This document shows, one piece after another, positions 21,555 to 30,540 of a stretch of DNA of 64,000 nucleotides. Position 1 is the first letter of the stretch; each line of letters starts with the position of its first letter. A program made the position numbers and the translations under genes. The stretch is from Candidatus Caldilinea saccharophila (GTDB taxonomy: Bacteria > Chloroflexota > Anaerolineae > Caldilineales > Caldilineaceae): NCBI GenBank assembly GCA_016710365.1, contig JADJVW010000031.1, forward strand, positions 25,577-89,576, written 5' to 3'. The notes under the pieces are model-generated. The model was not told the DNA's origin and did no database searches. It saw nothing but the letters and a program-made list of their open reading frames with translations.

Positions 21555-21674
21555 TCAGATCCTGTCCAGAACTCTGAGAAGTGGGCTAGTGACGCAGGCG
21601 CGTCTACCTGACTGCGCGCCTGCCAGCTTTTGTCGAGCCTGCGGATCGCTTAAGAAATAAAGGAAAACTTTACC

Positions 21675-22064
21675 ATGAACCAACCAAAGCCGCTCGACCG
21701 CATCTTTATCAAAGATCTGCTCGTGCGCGGGATTGTCGGCATCAAGCCAGAGGAGCGCGCCAACCGGCAGGACATCCTTGTCAACGCCACCTTTTGGGCG
21801 GATACGCGCGGGCCGGGCGCCAGCGACGCCATTGAGGACACGATCAATTATCGCACGGCGGCCAAAGCAATGATCGCGCATATCGAGTCGGCCGCGCCGC
21901 AACTTGTCGAGAAATTAGCGGCTGACCTGGTGCACCTCTGCTTCGAGTCCGACCCGCGTATCGAGGCCGTCGAATTGTCGGTCGAAAAGCCGGGTGCAGT
22001 GCGCTTCTCGCGTTCGGTCGGGCTAGCGATCCACCGCACGCGCGCAGAAGTGATGCACAAGTAA
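21675..22064 (+). CDS. folB: Dihydroneopterin aldolase
   Basis: 129 residues, with AAAGGAAAA upstream of ATG 21675. Family blocks: RIFIKDLLVRGIVGIKPEER at the N-terminus, the INYRTAAKAM region and VEKPGAVRFSRSVGLAIHR at the C-terminus. It converts dihydroneopterin to 6-hydroxymethyl-dihydropterin and glycolaldehyde in tetrahydrofolate synthesis. The first gene of a compact plus-strand cluster, 33 bases before folK. Confidence 0.9.
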   Translation: MNQPKPLDRIFIKDLLVRGIVGIKPEERANRQDILVNATFWADTRGPGASDAIEDTINYRTAAKAMIAHIESAAPQLVEKLAADLVHLCFESDPRIEAVELSVEKPGAVRFSRSVGLAIHRTRAEVMHK

Positions 22065-22097
22065 AATCATGCGCAGATAAAAAGGCAACCATCATCC

Positions 22098-22589
22098 ATG
22101 CAAGTGCTGATCACATTGGGCAGCAACATTGACCGCGAACAGAACATCGACGAGGCGATTGCACAACTGGAGCAATCTTCCGCGTTGCGGATTCTAGCCG
22201 TCAGTCCGGTCTATGTGACGCCGGCGGTCGGGCCGGATGGAGAACGAACTGCGCAGGCAGCTTTCTCCAATGCAGCCATCCGTGCGGAAACCGGCCTTGA
22301 TCCGACAGCATTGCGCGACGCGCTGCGCACACTCGAAGCCGCCATGGGGCGGGTGCGCACGTCCGACAAATTTGCCCCGCGGCCTATCGACCTGGACATC
22401 GCCTTTTACGGCGAAGAAATGACGGAAGTGGCCGGCAAAACAATTCCCGATGGCGATGTGCTGCGCTTTGCTCACGTCGCCACACCACTCGCCGATGTTG
22501 CCGGCGGCTGGGTTTATCCGCAGACCGGCCAGACGCTGGCCGAAATTGCGGCCTGTTATTCAATTGAAAAGATGGAGAAAATACAATGA
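22098..22589 (+). CDS. folK: 6-hydroxymethyl-7,8-dihydropterin pyrophosphokinase
   Basis: 163 residues. N-terminal LITLGSNIDREQNI and the HPPK signature KFAPRPIDLDIAFYG, in which two Asp bind the Mg-ATP, followed by the HVATPLADVAGGW block. It pyrophosphorylates hydroxymethyl-dihydropterin, the step after FolB. The stop overlaps the start of folE2 by four bases (ATGA). Typical length. Confidence 0.92.
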   Translation: MQVLITLGSNIDREQNIDEAIAQLEQSSALRILAVSPVYVTPAVGPDGERTAQAAFSNAAIRAETGLDPTALRDALRTLEAAMGRVRTSDKFAPRPIDLDIAFYGEEMTEVAGKTIPDGDVLRFAHVATPLADVAGGWVYPQTGQTLAEIAACYSIEKMEKIQ

Positions 22590-23645
22590 AGTTCAATGAT
22601 GCGACATATAACGGCAATGGCAGCGCCTTGTTCAACAGCAAGCATGTCAATGGAAAATATACGAACGGCGCTGGTGTGATCAAGCTTGCGTCGCCGCTGC
22701 TGACCGCAACGCGTTCACAGCCGGAGCGCTATTACGACCCCGACTTTGTCGTCACCGATGCGTATCGGGATTCGCTGCCTGACCTGCAAACGGGCCTGCT
22801 TCTCTCATCCAGGGCAGCCCGGTGGCGATCCAGCAAGTCGGCATCCACAATTTCCGGCTGCCGCTGCGCTATGCCAGCCGCACAGGCGAGCCGCTGCTGC
22901 TGGAAACGTCGGTGACGGGAACAGTTTCGCTGGAGGCGCACAAAAAAGGCATCAACATGTCGCGCGTGATGCGCACCTTTTACGAGCACAAGGACGCGAC
23001 CTTCGATCTTGACCTGCTGGAAACACTCCTGCTGGACTACCGCACGTCGCTCGGCAGCCTGGACGCCTACCTGATCCTGCGTTTCAATTATCCGATGGTG
23101 AATGAGTCACTACGATCCGGTCTCGCCGGCTATCAATATTACCAGGTTGCGCTGGAGGCGCGCATGGATCGCGCCGGTGTAGTGCGCAAGTTTGTCCACT
23201 TTGATTTTGTCTATTCGTCCACTTGTCCTTGCAGCTACGAATTGTCGCAGCACGCCATCCAGGAGCGCGGCGTCGCCGCTGTCCCTCACAGCCAGCGTTC
23301 AGTGGCGCGGGTCAGCGTCGAGTTAAATGGTTTTCTCTGGCTGGAAGAAGTACGCGATCTATGCCTGGCGCGCTGCACACCGAGACGCAAGTAATGGTCA
23401 AGCGCGAGGATGAACAGGCCTTTGCCGAATTGAATGCCGCGCATCTCAAGTTTGTCGAGGATGCCGTGCGTCTGCTGCACGAACAGCTCGATCCGGAGCC
23501 ACGCATCAAGGACTTCAAGATCATCGCCTCGCATCAGGAATCGCTGCACAGCCACGACGCGGTGAGCGCCCTCGTCAAAGGCGTGCAAGGTGGCTTTACG
23601 CCAGAGGTCGACCCACAGATATTTGCCACGATGATTCATCGCTAA
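22586..23645 (+). CDS. folE2: GTP cyclohydrolase IB, two single-base frame changes
   Basis: About 353 residues. The ~40-residue N-terminal extension is unlike the core. Frame changes lie near 22795 (three G where four restore QTGPASLIQG) and near 23371 (a missing G before ALHTETQVMVKRE). Core family blocks are all present: IQQVGIHNFRLPL, VSLEAHKKGINMSR, the zinc-cysteine motif STCPCSYELS with following SQHAIQERG, and the late KIIASHQESLHSHDA. The enzyme makes 7,8-dihydroneopterin triphosphate from GTP using varied metals, replacing Zn-dependent FolE. Completes folB-folK-folE2 in one operon; folP is not present. Confidence 0.88.
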
Positions 23646-23651
23646 GGGAAA

Positions 23652-24290
23652 ATGCACATGCCAACAGCACTGATCTGGGCGCCAGCGGCGGCATCGGGCC
23701 GGGCGCTGACCCAGCAATTACGCCACGATGAATGGACCGTCGGTGCGGTCAGCCGTCATCCCGACGATCTGGCCGCCCTGACGGAATTCCGCTACACCGC
23801 AGACGCGGCGAACGCCTTTGCGGTGCAGCAAGCCGTCTACAACGCGGCCCAGGAACTGCCGGCGGTGGATCTCTGGATCTACGCAGCCGGCGACATCCTC
23901 GCCAGCCCTGTCGCCGCAATGACGCCAGACGTGTGGGCGCGCATTCTCGACGCCAACCTGACGGGCGCGTATCTTGCCACCCACCACAGCCTGCCTCTGC
24001 TGGCTGAACGCGCTCATTTGATCTACATCGGCGCGTACAGCGAAAAATTGCGGTTGCCCGGCCTGGCGGCTTATGCCGTGGCCAAAGCCGGGCTGGAAGC
24101 TTTTGCCGCCACGCTCGCCAAAGAGCAACGCAAGCTGCGCGTCACCGTGGTGCGCCCGGGCGCGGTTGACACCCCGCTGTGGGAAAAAATGCCGCTGCGC
24201 CTGCCGCGCACCGCTACGACGCCGGACGCGCTTGCACAACGCATCGTCGACGCATATCATGCAGGCGTAGAGGGTGTGCTTGACCTGTAG
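23652..24290 (+). CDS. Short-chain dehydrogenase/reductase in folate operon
   Basis: 212 residues, 6 bases after folE2. NNAG-equivalent IYAAGD, catalytic Ser/Tyr/Lys region IYIGAYSEK...YAVAKAGLE, and RPGAVDTP. The expected glycine motif after the first strand is written WAPAAASGRAL. A neighbouring frame of the same bases reads WGASGGIG, so two compensating one-base indels (near 23681 and 23697) probably hide a normal NAD(P) site. Position suggests reduction of a dihydropterin or dihydrofolate (FolM/pteridine-reductase-like), which is inference only. Confidence 0.82.
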   Translation: MHMPTALIWAPAAASGRALTQQLRHDEWTVGAVSRHPDDLAALTEFRYTADAANAFAVQQAVYNAAQELPAVDLWIYAAGDILASPVAAMTPDVWARILDANLTGAYLATHHSLPLLAERAHLIYIGAYSEKLRLPGLAAYAVAKAGLEAFAATLAKEQRKLRVTVVRPGAVDTPLWEKMPLRLPRTATTPDALAQRIVDAYHAGVEGVLDL

Positions 24291-24345
24291 ACGGCCGCTA
24301 GTTGAAACCCGGTAGCCGGGTTCATTTGCATGGAAGGGGAAAAGC

Positions 24346-25000
24346 ATGAAGATTGCACGCCTGGTGACGCCATTTTTGTTAGCAGCCTTGTGCTTCCTCG
24401 CGGCGCCGCGATCGGCTGAGGCGCATCAACCCTACTTCGAGGATGAGGATTGGAGCGCCGATAGCGCCTATCGTGTGACAGACCCGACCATCTCGACCGC
24501 GCTTTATGCTACATTGGAGAGCCACACCGACGTCGATTATGTGACCTTCACCGGCAGAGGCGGCCAGCGTATTTTGCTAGGCGTCACGATTCCCCAGATT
24601 GCCGGGCAGGAAAACTTTGCACCGACGATAGCGCTGATCGCCAGAACTTCCAACCCGCGGCGCTGCCAAAGCGCATTGCAGCGCCGGCCGGCAGCGGCGC
24701 GCTGATTCTGGCGCCCGACCCCGGCCAGCCACGGAATTTTTGAACCCTTCAGCGGCACGCGTTACTGGGAGCGACAAGAGGGCGCGTCACCCTTCCAGTG
24801 GATGGCGAATATCGCGTGGCGGTGTGGGCGGACGACCGCAGCATCGGACGCTACACATTGGTCGTGGGCGACCGCGAAGCGCCCGGCGGCGACTTCGCCT
24901 TCCCATTCAAGCTGCGCGCTTACTGGACGCCTGTACCGCGCCACCTGAGACAATTCCACCCGAACCAACCGCGACGGCGCACCACTGCGGAGGCCGGTAG
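24346..25000 (+). CDS. Unknown secreted protein, several frame changes
   Basis: ATG 24346 follows AAGGGGAAAAGC. Residues 1-26 are a classical signal peptide (MKIARLVTPFLLAALCFLA..., cleavage near AEAHQ). The mature part starts HQPYFEDEDW and has beta-strand-like segments (YVTFTGRGGQRILLGVTI; ALILAPD; GEYRVAVWADDRSIGRYTLVVGD) reminiscent of extracellular beta-sandwich PPC-type domains. A Pro-rich end (PPETIPPEPTATA) follows. At least four frame changes between 24640 and 24950 are needed to join these. The stop TAG 24998-25000 overlaps the next start by one base. No family recognised. Confidence 0.6.
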
Positions 25001-26017
25001 TGGAGGATTTTCAAAGTGCTGTCACCCGCTTCAAAACAATCTGGCGTCCTGCGGCGTATCATGGCTACGGTCACAAACGCGGCTATTTTGAGGGATGGTA
25101 CTTCAAGGTCGTCGATCGCTCGCAGCAGCGGCGGCACGCCATTATCCCCGGCATATTTCTCGGCGAGAATGGCGCTGATTCACATTGTTTCGTGCAAACG
25201 CTTGACGGCGCGACGGGTGCGACGGGCTATCACCGCTATCCGCTGGAGGCGTTTGCAGCGACGCCAGCAATCTTTGACATCCGCGTCGGCCCAAATCGAT
25301 TTACACCCCACGCGCTCGAACTCAACATCGACAACGCGACCCAGCAACTGATCGGCCGCCTGGCGTTCGATGGCGTCACCCCCTGGCCCGTCACCTGGCG
25401 TGCGCCCGGCATCATGGACTGGTACAGCTTCATGCCGTTTATGGAATGCTATCACGGCGTCCTGAGTCTGGATCACGCGGTGCGCGGCCAATTGATCGTG
25501 GACGGCGCAGCGGTCGACTTTCATGGCGGGCGCGGCTACAGAAAAGGATTGGGGACAGGCCTTCCCGCGCGCCTGGATCTGGATGCAAACCAACCACTTT
25601 GAACGACAAGGCATTAGCCTCATCGCATCGGTCGCCCGCATCCCATGGCTCGGCTCCGCCTTTCGTGGCTTCATCGTCGGTCTACTCTGTGACGGAGAGC
25701 TCTATCGCTTTGCTTCCTACACCGGCGCGACCATCGATCATCTGCACGTCACCGCAGACAAAGTGGTCTGGGAAGTGAGCGGCCCAGTGATGCACGCGGG
25801 GCAAAGGCGTCGCGCCCGTCTTTGCCTTGTCGCACACCGCGACGAAGAAGCCGTCGATCTGCTGCACGCGCCCGCGCGCACGGCCATGCTCCAGCGCGTG
25901 CTCGAAAGCCTGACGGCGACGGTCGATGTGTCGCTGCATATCGATGGCGCGGGGCGAGAAAGCGCGCTTTTTACGGGCGCGGCCGCCATGCCGGTCTCGA
26001 ACTGGGTGGTAAAGTAG
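25000..26017 (+). CDS. Tocopherol-cyclase-like protein, frame change near 25540
   Basis: About 339 residues from GTG 25000 (GGAGG upstream). Family marks: HGYGHKRGYFEGWYFKVVD near the N-terminus, WPVTWRAPGIMDWYSFMPFMECYHG in the middle, and GGRGY...EKDWGQAFPRAWIWMQTNHF, which crosses the frame change. Plant VTE1 and cyanobacterial homologues close the chromanol ring of tocopherol. Many bacteria have relatives of unknown role, and no tocopherol phytyltransferase or HPPD gene is near. The membrane-associated lipocalin-like fold and coupling with a secreted protein (one-base overlap) suggest a lipid substrate. Called by family, not by proven reaction. Confidence 0.78.
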
Positions 26018-26112
26018 AGGATATCCTGTGATGAATTCAACGCGCTGCCGGCAGCCCGCGCATGATCTGCACCACCTGCGGCGCGCGGCACGGCCGTGAA
26101 AGGGGAGTATTT

Positions 26113-27120
26113 ATGACGCAAACCCAGCCTGTTGATGTGGTGATCGTGGGGGCGGGACTCTGTGGACTGATGGCGGGCGCCGTGCTGGCGGAGCGCGGTC
26201 TGCGCGTGGTGTTGCTCGACAAGGGGCGGAGCGTCGGCGGGCGGCTGGCCACGCGGCGCATTGGTGCAGGATGCGCCGACCATGGCGCACAGTTTTTCAC
26301 TGTGCGCTCCCCGATCTTTGGCGCATGGGTGGAGCGCTGGCGGGCGTCAGGCATTGTCTACCCGTGGGCGACAGGGTGGAGCGACGGCAGCCTCGCGGCC
26401 ACCACTCCCGATGGTCACCCGCGTTACGCCGTGCGCGGTGGCATGAATGCGCTGGCAAAGCACCTGGCCGCACAAGTCGCCGAGCAGGGCGCCGAAATCC
26501 TCACGGACGTGCGCGTCACCGCAGTGGCGCCGCAGGGTGACGGCTGGCTGCTCACCAGCCACGACGGGCGCCGGTTTACTGTCGCCGCCGTGGTGATGAC
26601 CGCGCCGGCGCCGCAGACGCTGGCGCTGCTCGACGCCGGTGCGACGCCGCTCACGGCGAACGACCGCGCCAGCCTGGCGCGCATCTGCTACGCGCCGTCG
26701 CTTTGCGGGCTATACGTGGTGGAGGGTGAGGTGCAGTTGCCCGCGCCCGGCGCAGTGCAGCGTCCCGCCGCCGACTTTGCCTGGATCGCCGACAACCGGC
26801 GCAAGGGCATCTCACCTGATGCGACGGTCATCACCGTGCACGCCAGCAGCGAGTGGAGCGCAGCGCACTACGACGCTCCGGACGCCGAATTGAACGCCGC
26901 GTTCGAGCGGGCGCTGCGTCCCTGGCTGGCGGCGGATGCGTGGATCGCCGAGGAGCAGATCAAGCGTTGGCGCTACGCGGCGCCAACCGTGCTGCACCCG
27001 GAACGGCTCCTACGCATCGAGGCGCACGCACCGCTGCTGCTCGGCGGCGACGCCTTTGGTGCATCGCGTGTCGAAGGCGCGGCGTTGTCGGGGCTGGCGA
27101 TGGGTAGCGAGATGATGTGA
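26113..27120 (+). CDS. Renalase-like FAD-dependent oxidoreductase
   Basis: 335 residues from ATG 26113, with AGGGGAG upstream. Dinucleotide-binding VVIVGAGLCGLMAG (Gly13, 15 and 18), ribose acid in LLDKGRS, GGRLATRR, then ADHGAQFFTVR. The C-terminal FAD-closing motif is LLLGGDAFGASRVEGAALSG. Bacterial renalase-type enzymes oxidise dihydro isomers of NAD(P)H. Others of this clan act on amines or carotenoids, so the exact substrate is open. It follows the cyclase-like gene by ~100 bases and is likely co-transcribed. Confidence 0.85.
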   Translation: MTQTQPVDVVIVGAGLCGLMAGAVLAERGLRVVLLDKGRSVGGRLATRRIGAGCADHGAQFFTVRSPIFGAWVERWRASGIVYPWATGWSDGSLAATTPDGHPRYAVRGGMNALAKHLAAQVAEQGAEILTDVRVTAVAPQGDGWLLTSHDGRRFTVAAVVMTAPAPQTLALLDAGATPLTANDRASLARICYAPSLCGLYVVEGEVQLPAPGAVQRPAADFAWIADNRRKGISPDATVITVHASSEWSAAHYDAPDAELNAAFERALRPWLAADAWIAEEQIKRWRYAAPTVLHPERLLRIEAHAPLLLGGDAFGASRVEGAALSGLAMGSEMM

Positions 27121-27346
27121 GGAGATCGCTTGCGCCGGGTCGGATGGAGGTGAGATCGTCAACTGTAAAGTGGTCTTCGCGACCGACCAGTCGGATCGTT
27201 AGAGCAGCCAGTTCATCGGTCGCTGCGTTGGTGTGGTGCAGGCCGCCGACCATACCGACAACCTGCTTACCGTATAGGAACTTAGCGCGCGTCACCAGCC
27301 GTTCCAGGCCGGGATGCCCGCAGCCGGTAATCAACACCAATCCGTA
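27121..27346 (-). pseudogene. C-terminal fragment of an MBL-fold metallohydrolase
   Basis: About 75 residues read on the minus strand: GLVLITGCGHPGLERLV, then KQVVGMVGGLHHTN. These match the end of MBL-fold proteins, where GCxHPG carries a metal His and GGxHL follows. The N-terminal HxHxDH part is absent, and the frame runs on into the oxidoreductase gene without a natural stop. A remnant. Confidence 0.6.
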
Positions 27347-27470
27347 AGCGGCGCGGCTATCCGGCTGCCAAAGACCTACGTAACCTGCGCCGCATCCTCT
27401 GGATTAACGCAAGGCTGGACGTGCCCCTCACCGTGCGCCGCCACAACGGAGAAGAAACCGCATGAGCGAA

Positions 27471-27931
27471 CTACAACACAGTGACGTTGCCATTGTCGGC
27501 GCCCATGACCGTACCCTTGACGAGCACCGCCTCTTCCGGCAAAGATCGTCAGCAGCGGCTGCCAGTCACAGACCAGCCCATCGGCGGTCAGCGTACAGAC
27601 CTGCACCTGCGCGCCCAGCGCCAGCAGTCCAATCGTGCCGTCGGCGGCAGGGAGCGCGTGGCGACATTACCGTCCAGCGTGCCGACGTTGCGCACCTGTG
27701 GCCCGCCCACCACGCCGCAGATCTCGGTCAGGGCTGTGCCGTGCTTGCGCACCAGGTCGTTGCTCTCGATTTGGGTGTGGGTCGTGGCGGCGCTCAGATA
27801 GACCCAGCCCTCCGCCTCCCAAATTTCGTTCAACCCGGCGATGATCTGGGCGCGACCTTCCGTGGTGGACGAGCGCCTGCAGCGCCTCGTTGATGGTTTG
27901 CGGTGTGTAGTAGAGCTTGCCAGCGTGACAT
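27471..27931 (-). pseudogene. Fragment of a molybdopterin-dehydrogenase FAD subunit (XdhB/CoxM type)
   Basis: ATG 27931 has AAGGAG upstream. Over at least four frame changes one can read KLYYTPQTINEALQAL, AQIIAG, a THTQIESNDLVRKH segment, then EICGVVGGPQVRNVGTLDGNVA and VQVCTLTADGLVCDWQPLLT, ending LPEEAVLVKG...GNVTVL stop. RNVGTLGGN is the FAD pyrophosphate motif of xanthine/CO dehydrogenase medium subunits. Only ~150 of the usual ~280 residues remain, with the C-terminal CO-dehydrogenase flavoprotein domain missing, and no molybdenum subunit is near. A decayed relic. Confidence 0.65.
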
Positions 27932-28015
27932 GACGCAACTCCTTCTGTGCTTGCGAGCAGATGTGTTGCGACAATATAACGCAAGGCGCGCCGAACCGTC
28001 CATGTGCGAAAAGAA

Positions 28016-28060
28016 TAGACCGCGGATTTGACGGATGAGGCGGATTCTCGCGGATTGACG
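28016..28060. repeat. Degenerate CGCGGATT repeat block; no gene in 27932-28407
   Basis: CGCGGATTTGACGGATGAGGCGGATTCTCGCGGATTG: short GGATT units belonging to the dispersed family also seen at 37144, 38517, 46129 and 59810. The wider gap holds, besides this, only the strong hairpin at 28274. Confidence 0.5.
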
Positions 28061-28273
28061 GTAACCACCTACAATCTGCAACACCCGGCGCAGTTCACTG
28101 CTGCAGCTATCGACGGCTTACGCTCGCTTTTCATCGCGCACCTCAATGCGACGTGTACACTCCGGGACAGCCCGCCGGCGGCGCCGATCAGGTCAGGGCG
28201 TGGGCAGCCAGTATCCGCGCGGAATTGACGGCGTGAAAACGATAGCAGCCCATCAAATATAGTTCTTTGGTTT

Positions 28274-28308
28274 GACATTCCCGGATTCTGGCAGAATCCG
28301 GGAATGTC
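28274..28308 (-). terminator. Perfect 16-bp hairpin with 3-base loop
   Basis: GACATTCCCGGATTCT-GGC-AGAATCCGGGAATGTC is a perfect stem, 100 bases after the minus-strand binding-protein gene. On the minus strand it is followed by CAAACCAAAG rather than a T-run, so it may stabilise the mRNA 3' end or need Rho. Confidence 0.6.
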
Positions 28309-28407
28309 TTAGCGCTATCTTGATACTTGACGGGCGACTAGCGGGGATGTTGCCGATCGGCCATGCTCGCCACGCGCAGGTTCAAGGCGATCCACTGCCG
28401 CGCTGTG

Positions 28408-30220
28408 TTACTGCTGCGCCGCAGCCTTGGCTTGGGTATCGATTGTCCAGCGCTGGAAGTATGGCAGCACACTATATTCACGCACCAGCCAGGGCTTGGT
28501 CAGGTGGTTGGTGACGTCATAGTACAATGGGCTGACGGCTGCAATCTCGTCCACTAGGAGCTGTTCTGCCCGCTTGTATAGTTCGATCTGTTCTGGCCTC
28601 ACCGGGCGGTCTGGGCGGCAATCGTTGTCGCATCGAGCTCAGCCACCAGGACGCTCACCCAGGGTCATCCGGGCTAAGCATCGACTCGTTCATGCTTTGG
28701 GAAGGACTGAAAACCTCGTGCACCCAGTTATTGGCATGGGGATAGTCCGCAAACCAGCCAAGTTGGTACACATCCGGTTTGTCCTCCAGCGCGATCTCGG
28801 GGTTGTTCAGCATATCCAGAAAGACCTCCCACTCCTGTGACTGGAGGGCTACCTCGATTTCTGGGAAGGCCGTCTGCCACATCGCGGTGACTGCATGCGT
28901 GATTTTCTCCGTTTCTTCGCTGTCGTCAAAGGCGAAGACCAACCGCAGATCTGCGCCGTCAGTATAGCCTGCCTCTGTCATGAGTTGACGGGCCATTTCC
29001 ACGGCAGCGCGGTAACCAGTGCCGCCGGCTTCTGCGCTCAAGGCCCAGGGAGCAACGGCTGGATCGCCAGCGGCAGAGCCAAAGTTGAGGGGGTTTGTGA
29101 AGGCATTCGCCGGAATCTGCCCACCCTTGAGGATGTCGCGGACGAGCGCTTCACGGTCGATCGCCATGGCAAGTGCGCGCCGCACACGCGCATCGCTGAC
29201 CGCTGGTTTTTGAGTGATGAACCTGGCGTAGGAGGTGGAGTTGTCTGGCACCGCCCTGTATTCAGCGGCAAAGCTGCTCTGCGGATCTGCGATGGCTTCA
29301 ATCTGGGCCAACGGTACGATTGTCGAGTCCAGCGTATTGTCCTGGTACATGGCAAGGGCAGCCGCCGGGTTATCGAAGACAATCATATTGACCAGGTCGA
29401 TGTTGCCAGCAACACCGGCCTGTTCGCGCCAGCCATACCAGAACGGATTCTTGACTAGTTCGACCTCCTCGCCTGCGACCCACTGCTTCAGCGCATAGGG
29501 ACCGCTGCTCTGGATGACGTCTGGCGCCGTCCAGCCTTCTGCGTTTTCGGCCACCAACGCCGCCGGCACCGGGCGCGCCGTCCACACACTGGCAATCTGA
29601 CCAAAATAGCTGGCGCCGTAGTTCAGATCGAACTGCACCGTGAAATCGTCGATCGCTTGCGCCCCCACGCCCTCCAGCAGTTCGTAATAATCTGGCGCCG
29701 TCACATCGGCCGTGTTTACTGCTTCACAGCCGGCGATGATGTAAAGGACGTACGCATAGGGCGAAGCGCTGCGTGCGTCACAAGCCCGCTGGATGCCATA
29801 CACAACGTCATGCGCGGTGACCATGCGCACATTACCGTTCTCGTCCATGACTTCCGCGACCTTCTCCGCCGCCTGGTCGTAGCGCACCCAGGGCACATCC
29901 TGCCGCAGGGTAAAGGTCCAGGTTTTGCTATCTTCACTGACGGCCCAATCAGTCGCCAATGCTGGCAGCGGCTCCTGGGTCTCCGGATCCAACTCCGTCA
30001 GACCGAGAAAGAGCGGGTTAATGACAGCGATTGAATCAAAGTCATAGGCGAGTCCAGGGTCGAGGGTCAACGGTTCCCCGGGGACGCTCATGTGCAAAGT
30101 GATTGGCGTCGCAACTGCGGTTTCCGGCACTTTGCCCCCGGCTGGCGCAAGCGGCTTGCAGCCAGCCAGCACCACGGCTACCCACAAAACGCAGGCAATC
30201 AGCAGGTTCTCTCGTTTCAT
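28408..30220 (-). CDS. ABC transporter substrate-binding lipoprotein, peptide/OppA family (frame changes near 28600-28665)
   Basis: About 604 residues. Start ATG 30220 with AAGGAG. A lipoprotein signal (LWVAVVLAGC, lipid-anchored Cys) is followed by the SBP family 5 fold: VPGEPLTLDPGLAYDFDS, WTFTLRQDVPW, and RRALAMAIDREALVRDIL. The last ~80 residues are in two other frames (WVSVLVAELDATT..., then RPEQIELYKRAEQLLVDE), both easily joined to the family C-terminus. Such proteins deliver oligopeptides, nickel or oligosaccharides to a DppBCDF-type importer. No permease or ATPase follows, so it may be an orphan. Confidence 0.85.
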
Positions 30221-30298
30221 CTTGGTTCTCCTTTGCTCATGCATTCATCTCAAACTACTTCTCGACAATCGGGTTGATGTCCGCCACATATTCCGATC

Positions 30299-30531
30299 TC
30301 AATGGCGAAATCCAGGTTTAGCGCGCGACCAGCACTCTGGTTCACCCAAAGCGGCTGGAATGGCGCCTGCACTCTTGCCGTTCGAGGAAGGGGCGGTGAC
30401 AACTTCGCGCCAATACCAATGGCTGTCATCACCCAACGACAGTCCAGGTCGAAAACTGCGATCAGCGACGTCAGCGAAGCAAATGTGACGCACATATGGT
30501 TGCTCCACGATCAAGTTGAACTCGTAAGCCG
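30299..30531 (-). pseudogene. Duplicated C-terminal fragment of the gene at 32568
   Basis: Reading YEFNLIVEQPYVRHICFADVADRS... this ~75-residue stretch matches the C-terminal ~60 residues of the protein encoded at 32568-33515 (YEFNLVVEQRYVRHIRFADVADRS). At the DNA level the match is high over ~135 bases (30398-30533 versus 32641-32776). It has no start of its own and begins 10 bases after the 655-residue gene. A leftover of tandem duplication. Confidence 0.8.
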
Positions 30532-30540
30532 TTTATACTG

